In this document: in pieces, positions 53,901-64,000 of the stretch
Position numbering within the stretch: position 1 is the first letter of the stretch
Layout: every line of letters begins with the position of its first letter
Source of the DNA: Paragorgia papillata
Taxonomy: Eukaryota > Cnidaria > Anthozoa > Scleralcyonacea > Coralliidae
NCBI GenBank assembly: GCA_035771165.1
Contig: JAWNZC010000218.1
Location: forward strand, 372,001-436,000
Reading direction: 5' to 3'
DNA: 64,000 nucleotides
Position numbers and translations under genes: made by a program
The notes under the pieces: model-generated
Told to the model about the DNA's origin: nothing
Database searches by the model: none
The model's input: the letters and a program-made list of their open reading frames with translations, nothing else

Positions 53901-56900
53901 ATGCAACGCAACCCCCGTCAGTCGTATTAATAACGCCGCGCCGCAATTTGTTTATCACTCGCCTGCGTTTTTCATGGGTCTGTGCCACTCTGGCGACTTA
54001 TACCAAATTAAAGAGCATGAAATTCTGTACAACATATGTAAATTTCAAAAACATCGTATAGAATAGCGGCTGAGATAATTGTGTTTATATCTGAGGTAAT
54101 CTGAAATATGCAACGCAACCCCCGTCAGTCGTATTAATGACGCCGCGCGCAATTTGTTTAATGCTTGCCTGCGTCGTTCAAGGGTTTGTGCCACTCTGGC
54201 GACTTATAACAAATTAAAGAGCATGAAATTCTGTACAACATATGTAAATTTCAAAAAAATCGTATAGAATAGCGGCTGAGAGAATTGTGTTTATATCTGA
54301 GGTAATCTGAAATATGCAACGCAACTCCCGTCAGTCGTATTCATAACGCCGCGCCGCAATTTGTTTATCGCTCGCCTGCGTTTTTCATGGGTCTGTGCCA
54401 CTCTGGCGACTTATACCAAATTAAAGAGCATGAAATTCTGTACAACATATGTAAATTTCAAAAAAATCGTATATAATAGCGGCTGAGATAATTGTGTTTA
54501 TATCTGAGGTAATCTGAAATATGCAACGCAACTCCCGTCAGTCGTATTAATAACGCCGCGCCGCAATTTGTTTAACGCTCGCCTGCGTTTTTCATGGGTC
54601 TGTGCCACTCTGGCGACTTATACCAAATCAAAGAGCATGAAATTCTGTACAACATATGTAAATTTCAAAAACATCGTATAGAATAGCGGCTGAGATAATT
54701 GTGTTTATATCTGAGGTAATCTGAAATATGCAACGCAACCCCCGTCAGTCGTATTAATGACGCCGCGCGCAATTTGTTTAATGCTTGCCTGCGTCGTTCA
54801 AGGGTTTGTGCCACTCTGGCGACTTATAACAAATTAAAGAGCATGAAATTCTGTACAACATATGTAAATTTCAAAAAAATCGTATAGAATAGCGGCTGAG
54901 ATAATTGCGTTTATATCTGATGTAATCTGAAATATGCAACGCAACCCCCTCTAGTCGTATTAATAACGCCGCGGCGCAATTTGTTTAATGCTTGCCTGCG
55001 TCGTTGAAGGGTTTGTGCCACTCTGGCGACTTATAACAAATTAAAGAGCATGAAATTCTGTACAACATATGTAAATTTCAAAAAAATCGTATAGAATAAC
55101 GGCTGAGATAATTGCGTTTATATGTGAGGTAATCTGAAATATGCAACGCAACCCCCGTCAGTCGTATTAATAACGCCGCGCCGCAATTTGTTTATCACTC
55201 GCCTGCGTTTTTCATGGGTCTGTGCCACTCTGGCGACTTATACCAAATTAAAGAGCATGAAATTCTGTACAACATATGTAAATTTCAAAAAAATCGTATA
55301 GAATAGCGGCTGAGATAATTGTGTTTATATCTGAGGTAATCTGAAATATGAAACGGAACTCCCGTCAGTCGTATTAATTACGCCGCGCCGCAATTTGTTT
55401 AACGCTCGCCTGCGTTTTTCATGGGTCTGTGCCACTCTGGCGACTTATACCGAATCAAAGAGCATGAAATTCTGTACAACATATGTAAATTTCAAAAAAA
55501 TCGTATAGAATAGCGGCTGAGATAATTGTGTTTATATCTGAGGTAATCTGAAATATGCAACGCAACCCCCGTCAGTCGTATTAATGACGCCGCGCGCAAT
55601 TTGTTTAATGCTTGCCTGCGTCGTTCAAGGGTTTGTGCCACTCTGGCGACTTATAACAAACTAAAGAGCATGAAATTCTGTACAACATATGTAAATTTCA
55701 AAAAAATCGTATAGAATAGCGGCTGAGATAATAGCGTTTATATCTGATGTAATCTGAAATATGCAACGCAACCCCCGTTAGTCGTATTAATAACGCCGCG
55801 GCGCAATTTGTTTAATGCTTGCCTGCGTCGTTCAAGGGTTTGTGCCACTCTGGCGACTTATAACAAATTAAAGAGCATGAAATTCTGTACAACATATGTA
55901 AATTTCAAAAAAATCGTATAGAATAGCGGCTGAGATAATTGCGTTTATATCTCAGGTAATCTGAAATATGCAACGCAACCCCCGTCAGTCGTATTAATGA
56001 CGCCGCGCGCAATTTGTTTAATGCTTGCCTGCGTCGTTCAAGGGTTTGTGCCACTCTGGCGACTTATAACAAATTAAAGAGCATGAAATTCTGTACAACA
56101 TATGTAAATTTCAAAAAAATCGTATAGAATAGCGGCTGAGATAATTGCGTTTATATCTGATGTAATCTGAAATATGCAACGCAACTCCCGTCAGTCGTAT
56201 TAATAACGCCGCGCCGCAATTTGTTTATCGCTCGCCTGCGTTTTTCATGGGTCTGTGCCACTCTGGCGACTTATACCGAATCAAAGAGCATGAAATTCTG
56301 TACAACATATGTAAATTTCAAAAACATCGTATAGAATAGCGGCTGAGATAATTGTGTTTATATCTGAGGTAATCTGAAATATGCAACGCAACCCCCGTCA
56401 GTCGTATTAATGACGCCGCGCGCAATTTGTTTAATGCTTGCCTGCGTCGTTCAAGGGTTTGTGCCACTCTGGCGACTTATAACAAATTAAAGAGCATGAA
56501 ATTCTGTACAACATATGTAAATTTCAAAAAAATCGTATAGAATAGCGGCTGAGATAATTGCGTTTATATGTGAGGTAATCTGAAATATGCAACGCAACCC
56601 CCGTCAGTCGTATTAATAACGCCGCGCCGCAATTTGTTTATCACTCGCCTGCGTTTTTCATGGGTCTGTGCCACTCTGGCGACTTATACCAAATTAAAGA
56701 GCATGAAATTCTGTACAACATATGTAAATTTCAAAAAAATCGTATAGAATAGCGGCTGAGATAATTGCGTTTATATCTGATGTAATCTGAAATATGCAAC
56801 GCAACCCCCGTTAGTCGTATTAATAACGCCGCAGCGCAATTTGTTTAGTGCTTGCCTGCGTCGTTCAAGGGTTTGTGCCACTCTGGCGACTTATAACAAA

Positions 56901-59900
56901 TTAAAGAGCATGAAATTCTGTACAACATATGTAAATGTCAAAAAAATCGTATAGAATAGCGGCTGAGATAATTGCGTTTATATCTGATGTAATCTGAAAT
57001 ATGCAACGCAACTCCCGTCAGTCGTATTAATAACGCCGCGCCGCAATTTGTTTATCGCTCGCCTGCGTTTTTCATGGGTATGTGCCACTCTGGCGACTTA
57101 TACCAAATTAAAGAGCATGAAATTCTGTACAACATATGTAAATTTCAAAAAAATCGTATAGAATAGCGGCTGAGATAATTGTGTTTATATCTGAGGTAAT
57201 CTGAAATATGCAACGCAACCCCCTTTAGTCGTATTAATAACGCCGCGGCGCAATTTGTTTAATGCTTGCCTGCGTCGTTCAAGGGTTTGTGCCACTCTGG
57301 CGACTTATAACAAATTAAAGAGCATGAAATTCTGTACAACATATGTAAATTTCAAAAAAATCGTATAGAATAGCGGCTGAGATAATTGCGTTTATATCTG
57401 ATGTAATCTGAAATATGCAACGCAACCCCCGTTAGTCGTATTAATAACGCCGCGGCGCAATTTGTTTAGTGCTTGCCTGCGTCGTTCAAGGGTTTGTGCC
57501 ACTCTGGCGACTTATAACAAATTAAAGAGCATGAAATTCTGTACAACATATGTAAATGTCAAAAAAATCGTATAGAATAGCGGCTGAGATAATTGCGTTT
57601 ATATCTGATGTAATCTGAAATATGCAACGCAACTCCCGTCAGTCGTATTAATAACGCCGCGCCGCAATTTGTTTATCGCTCGCCTGCGTTTTTTCATGGG
57701 TATGTGCCACTCTGGCGACTTATACCAAATTAAAGAGCATGAAATTCTGTACAACATATGTAAATTTCAAAAAAATCGTATAGAATAGCGGCTGAGATAA
57801 TTGCGTTTATATCTGATGTAATCTGAAATATGCAACGCAACTCCCGTCAGTCGTATTAATAACGCCGCGCCGCAATTTGTTTAACGCTCGCCTGCGTTTT
57901 TCATGGGTCTGTGCCACTCTGGCGACTTATACCAAATCAAAGAGCATGAAATTCTGTACAACATATGTAAATTTCAAAAACATCGTATAGAATAGCGGCT
58001 GAGATAATTGTGTTTATATCTGAGGTAATCTGAAATATGCAACGCAACCCCCGTCAGTCGTATTAATGACGCCGCGCGCAATTTGTTTAATGCTTGCCTG
58101 CGTCGTTCAAGGGTTTGTGCCACTCTGGCGACTTATAACAAATTAAAGAGCATGAAATTCTGTACAACGTATGTAAATTTCAAAAAAATCGTATAGAATA
58201 GCGGCTGAGATAATTGCGTTTATATCTGATGTAATCTGAAATATGCAACGCAACCCCCTTTAGTCGTATTAATAACGCCGCGGCGCAATTTGTTTAATGC
58301 TTGCCTGCGTCGTTCAAGGGTTTGTGCCACTCTGGCGACTTATAACAAATTAAAGAGCATGAAATTCTGTACAACATATGTAAATTTCAAAAAAATCGTA
58401 TAGAATAGCGGCTGAGATAATTGCGTTTATATGTGAGGTAATCTGAAATATGCAACGCAACCCCCGTCAGTCGTATTAATAACGCCGCGCCGCAATTTGT
58501 TTATCACTCGCCTGCGTTTTTTCATGGGTCTAAGCCACTCTGGCGACTTATACCAAATTAAAGAGCATGAAATTCTGTACAACATATGTAAATTTCAAAA
58601 AAATCGTATAGAATAGCGGCTGAGATAATTGTGTTTATATCTGAGGTAATCTGAAATATGAAACGGAACTCCCGTCAGTCGTATTAATTACGCTGCGCCG
58701 CAATTTGTTTAACGCTCGCCTGCGTTTTTCATGGGTCTGTGCCACTCTGGCGACTTATACCGAATCAAAGAGCATGAAATTCTGTACAACATATGTAAAT
58801 TTCAAAAAAATCGTATAGAAATAGCGGCTGAGATAATTGTGTTTATATCTGAGGTAATCTGAAATATGCAACGCAACCCCCGTCAGTCGTATTAATGACG
58901 CCGCGCGCAATTTGTTTAATGCTTGCCTGCGTCGTTCAAGGGTTTGTGCCACTCTGGCGACTTATAACAAATTAAAGAGCATGAAATTCTGTACAACATA
59001 TGTAAATTTCAAAAAAATCGTATAGAATACCGGCTGAGATAATTGCGTTTATATCTGATGTAATCTGAAATATGGAACGCAACTCCCGTCAGTCGTATTA
59101 ATAACGCCGCGCCGCAATTTGTTTATCGCTCGCCTGCGTTTTTCATGGGTCTGTGCCACTCTGGCGACTTATACCGAATCAAAGAGCATGAAATTCTGTA
59201 CAACATATGTAAATTTCAAAAACATCGTATAGAATAGCGGCTGAGATAATTGTGTTTATATCTGAGGTAATCTGAAATATGCAACGCAACCCCCGTCAGT
59301 CGTATTAATGACGCCGCGCGCAATTTGTTTAATGCTTGCCTGCGTCGTTCAAGGGTTTGTGCCACTCTGGCGACTTATAACAAATTAAAGAGCATGAAAT
59401 TCTGTACAACATATGTAAATTTCAAAAAAATCGTATAGAATAGCGGCTGAGATAATTGCGTTTATATCTGATGTAATCTGAAATATGCAACGCAACCCCC
59501 TTTAGTCGTATTAATAACGCCGCGGCGCAATTTGTTTAATGCTTGCCTGCGTCGTTCAAGGGTTTGTGCCACTCTGGCGACTTATAACAAATTAAAGAGC
59601 ATGAAATTCTGTACAACATATGTAAATTTCAAAAAAATCGTATAGAATAGCGGCTGAGATAATTGCGTTTATATGTGAGGTAATCTGAAATATGCAACGC
59701 AACCCCCGTCAGTCGTATTAATAACGCCGCGCCGCAATTTGTTTATCGCTCGCCTGCGTTTTTCATGGGTCTGTGCCACTCTGGCGACTTATACCGAATC
59801 AAAGAGCATGAAATTCTGTACAACATATGTAAATTTCAAAAACATCGTATAGAATAGCGGCTGAGATAATTGTGTTTATATCTGAGGTAATCTGAAATAT

Positions 59901-62900
59901 GCAACGCAACCCCCGTCAGTCGTATTAATGACGCCGCGCGCAATTTGTTTAATGCTTGCCTGCGTCGTTCAAGGGTTTGTGCCACTCTGGCGACTTATAA
60001 CAAATTAAAGAGCATGAAATTCTGTACAACATATGTAAATTTCAAAAAAATCGTATAGAATAGCGGCTGAGATAATTGCGTTTATATCTGATGTAATCTG
60101 AAATATGCAACGCAACCCCCTTTAGTCGTATTAATAACGCCGCGGCGCAATTTGTTTAATGCTTGCCTGCGTCGTTCAAGGGTTTGTGCCACTCTGGCGA
60201 CTTATAACAAATTAAAGAGCATGAAATTCTGTACAACATATGTAAATTTCAAAAAAATCGTATAGAATAGCGGCTGAGATAATTGCGTTTATATGTGAGG
60301 TAATCTGAAATATGCAACGCAACCCCCGTCAGTCGTATTAATAACGCCGCGCCGCAATTTGTTTATCGCTCGCCTGCGTTTTTCATGGGTCTGTGCCACT
60401 CTGGCGACTTATACCGAATCAAAGAGCATGAAATTCTGTACAACATATGTAAATTTCAAAAACATCGTATAGAATAGCGGCTGAGATAATTGTGTTTATA
60501 TCTGAGGTAATCTGAAATATGCAACGCAACCCCCGTCAGTCGTATTAATGACGCCGCGCGCAATTTGTTTAATGCTTGCCTGCGTCGTTCAAGGGTTTGT
60601 GCCACTCTGGCGACTTATAACAAATTAAAGAGCATGAAATTCTGTACAACATATGTAAATTTCAAAAAAATCGTATAGAATAGCGGCTGAGATAATTGCG
60701 TTTATATCTGATGTAATCTGAAATATGCAACGCAACCCCCTTTAGTCGTATTAATAACGCCGCGGCGCAATTTGTTTAATGCTTGCCTGCGTCGTTCAAG
60801 GGTTTGTGCCACTCTGGCGACTTATAACAAATTAAAGAGCATGAAATTCTGTACAACATATGTAAATTTCAAAAAAATCGTATAGAATAGCGGCTGAGAT
60901 AATTGCGTTTATATGTGAGGTAATCTGAAATATGCAACGCAACCCCCGTCAGTCGTATTAATAACGCCGCGCCGCAATTTGTTTATCACTCGCCTGCGTT
61001 TTTCATGGGTCTGTGCCACTCTGGCGACTTATACCAAATTAAAGAGCATGAAATTCTGTACAACATATGTAAATTTCAAAAAAATCGTATAGAATAGCGG
61101 CTGAGATAATTGTGTTTATATCTGAGGTAATCTGAAATATGAAACGGAACTCCCGTCAGTCGTATTAATAACGCCGCGCCGCAATTTGTTTATCGCTCGC
61201 CTGCGTTTTTCATGGGTATGTGCCACTCTGGCGACTTATACCAAATTAAAGAGCATGAAATTCTGTACAACATATGTAAATTTCAAAAAAATCGTATAGA
61301 ATAGCGGCTGAGATAATTGCGTTTATATCTGATGTAATCTGAAATATGCAACGCAACTCCCGTCAGTCGTATTAATAACGCCGCGCCGCAATTTGTTTAA
61401 CGCTCGCCTGCGTTTTTCATGGGTCTGTGCCACTCTGGCGACTTATACCAAATCAAAGAGCATGAAATTCTGTACAACATATGTAAATTTCAAAAACATC
61501 GTATAGAATAGCGGCTGAGATAATTGTGTTTATATCTGAGGTAATCTGAAATATGCAACGCAACCCCCGTCAGTCGTATTAATGACGCCGCGCGCAATTT
61601 GTTTAATGCTTGCCTGCGTCGTTCAAGGGTTTGTGCCACTCTGGCGACTTATAACAAATTAAAGAGCATGAAATTCTGTACAACGTATGTAAATTTCAAA
61701 AAAATCGTATAGAATAGCGGCTGAGATAATTGCGTTTATATCTGATGTAATCTGAAATATGCAACGCAACCCCCTTTAGTCGTATTAATAACGCCGCGGC
61801 GCAATTTGTTTAATGCTTGCCTGCGTCGTTCAAGGGTTTGTGCCACTCTGGCGACTTATAACAAATTAAAGAGCATGAAATTCTGTACAACATATGTAAA
61901 TTTCAAAAAAATCGTATAGAATAGCGGCTGAGATAATTGCGTTTATATGTGAGGTAATCTGAAATATGCAACGCAACCCCCGTCAGTCGTATTAATAACG
62001 CCGCGCCGCAATTTGTTTATCACTCGCCTGCGTTTTTCATGGGTCTAAGCCACTCTGGCGACTTATACCAAATTAAAGAGCATGAAATTCTGTACAACAT
62101 ATGTAAATTTCAAAAAAATCGTATAGAATAGCGGCTGAGATAATTGTGTTTATATCTGAGGTAATCTGAAATATGAAACGGAACTCCCGTCAGTCGTATT
62201 AATTACGCTGCGCCGCAATTTGTTTAACGCTCGCCTGCGTTTTTCATGGGTCTGTGCCACTCTGGCGACTTATACCGAATCAAAGAGCATGAAATTCTGT
62301 ACAACATATGTAAATTTCAAAAAAATCGTATAGAATAGCGGCTGAGATAATTGTGTTTATATCTGAGGTAATCTGAAATATGCAACGCAACCCCCGTCAG
62401 TCGTATTAATGACGCCGCGCGCAATTTGTTTAATGCTCGCCTGCGTCGTTCAAGGGTTTGTGCCACTCTGGCGACTTATAACAAATTAAAGAGCATGAAA
62501 TTCTGTACAACATATGTAAATTTCAAAAAAATCGTATACAATAGCGGCTGAGATAATTGCGTTTATATCTGATGTAATCTGAAATATGGAACGCAACTCC
62601 CGTCAGTCGTATTAATAACGCCGCGCCGCAATTTGTTTATCGCTCGCCTGCGTTTTTCATGGGTCTGTGCCACTCTGGCGACTTATACCGAATCAAAGAG
62701 CATGAAATTCTGTACAACATATGTAAATTTCAAAAACATCGTATAGAATAGCGGCTGAGATAATTGTGTTTATATCTGAGGTAATCTGAAATATGCAACG
62801 CAACCCCCGTCAGTCGTATTAATGACGCCGTGCGCAATTTGTTTAATGCTTGCCTGCGTCGTTCAAGGGTTTGTGCCACTCTGGCGACTTATAACAAATT

Positions 62901-64000
62901 AAAGAGCATGAAATTCTGTACAACATATGTAAATTTCAAAAAAATCGTATAGAATAGCGGCTGAGATAATTGCGTTTATATCTGATGTAATCTGAAATAT
63001 GCAACGCAACCCCCTTTAGTCGTATTAATAACGCCGCGGCGCAATTTGTTTAATGCTTGCCTGCGTCGTTCAAGGGTTTGTGCCACTCTGGCGACTTATA
63101 ACAAATTAAAGAGCATGAAATTCTGTACAACATATGTAAATTTCAAAAACATCGTATAGAATAGCGGCTGAGATAATTGCGTTTATATGTGAGGTAATCT
63201 GAAATATGCAACGCAACCCCCGTCAGTCGTATTAATAACGCCGCGCCGCAATTTGTTTATCACTCGCCTGCGTTTTTCATGGGTCTGTGCCACTCTGGCG
63301 ACTTATACCAAATTAAAGAGCATGAAATTCTGTACAACATATGTAAATTTCAAAAAAATCGTATAGAATAGCGGCTGAGATAATTGTGTTTATATCTGAG
63401 GTAATCTGAAATATGAAACGGAACTCCCGTCAGTCGTATTAATTACGCCGCCGCGCCGCAATTTGTTTAACGCTCGCCTGCGTTTTTCATGGGTCTGTGC
63501 CACTCTGGCGACTTATACCGAATCAAAGAGCATGAAATTCTGTACAACATATGTAAATTTCAAAAAAATCGTATAGAATAGCGGCTGAGATAATTGTGTT
63601 TATATCTGAGGTAATCTGAAATATGCAACGCAACCCCCGTCAGTCGTATTAATGACGCCGCGCGCAATTTGTTTAATGCTTGCCTGCGTCGTTCAAGGGT
63701 TTGTGCCACTCTGGCGACTTATAACAAATTAAAGAGCATGAAATTCTGTACAACATATGTAAATTTCAAAAAAATCGTATAGAATAGCGGCTGAGATAAT
63801 TGTGTTTATATCTGAGGTAATCTGAAATATGCAACGCAACTCCCGTCAGTCGTATTAATAACGCCGCGCCGCAATTTGTTTAACGCTCGCCTGCGTTTTT
63901 CATGGGTCTGTGCCACTCTGGCGACTTATACCAAATCAAAGAGCATGAAATTCTGTACAACATATGTAAATTTCAAAAAAATCGTATAGAATAGCGGCTG
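50937..64000 (+). repeat. ~206-bp satellite array 4, continues past the window
   Basis: About 63 units in plus orientation, same subfamily as array 3. Higher-order structure is clear. A 620-bp three-unit block repeats in tandem about three times (59.1-60.9 kb). A ~2.69-kb block recurs (marker GTATTCATAACG at 51,651 and 54,337; GAAACGGAACTC near 52,662 and 55,350). A ~3.51-kb block recurs (marker TCTAAGCCACTC at 58,529 and 62,044; TATGGAACGC at 59,071 and 62,585). No gene is present. Confidence 0.97.

Noticed and set aside
42111..64000. CRISPR-like regular repetition
   Set aside because: The whole unit repeats without unique spacers, the unit is ~206 bp, and the sequence is eukaryotic.

Overview
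The window is eukaryotic and most likely from a cnidarian. Genes have GT/GC-AG introns, there is no operon structure, the base composition is AT-rich, and the transposon families are ones known to be common in corals and anemones. A short repeat in one intron resembles a repeat I associate with stony corals, but that is from memory. I see no ordinary single-copy host gene. All recognisable coding sequence belongs to mobile elements, and nearly half of the window is one satellite family.

Layout. 0-2.7 kb is mostly non-coding, with a MITE, a cut-off minus-strand ORF and a short minisatellite. 2.66-15.13 kb is a tandem array of a ~205-bp satellite on the + strand, split at 8783-12575 by a PIF/Harbinger transposon that carries a Myb/SANT-like gene and an intact-looking two-exon DDE transposase. 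15.2-23.1 kb holds a head-to-head pair: a SAM-domain gene (-) and a CACTA/EnSpm (TNP2-like) transposase gene (+). 23.4-25.4 kb is minisatellite and inverted repeats. 25.4-27.0 kb is a frameshifted integrase-type transposase (-). 27810-32998 is a P element with a THAP-domain transposase, inverted termini and an exact 8-bp target duplication. 35.4-40.6 kb is a broken gene whose splice phases join an OTU (vertnin-like) domain to a hAT transposase; it is interrupted by a 1.2-kb element with ~0.3-kb terminal inverted repeats. 41.5-41.93 kb is a LINE reverse-transcriptase fragment.

41.93-49.83 kb is the same satellite in the opposite orientation. It is followed by a 1.1-kb spacer that is itself a degenerate palindrome centred near 50,419, and then by + strand satellite from 50.94 kb to the window end.

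The most unusual structure is the satellite system. The right end of the first array (about 14,985-15,127) and the left end of the third (41,931-42,075) carry the same non-satellite terminal module in inverted orientation. Both end in CACTGTG read inward and both have short subterminal repeats. Arrays 3 and 4 form arms around a palindromic centre. Together this looks like a foldback-type mobile element whose terminal inverted repeats are satellite arrays. That is inference; the other termini lie outside the window or are lost.
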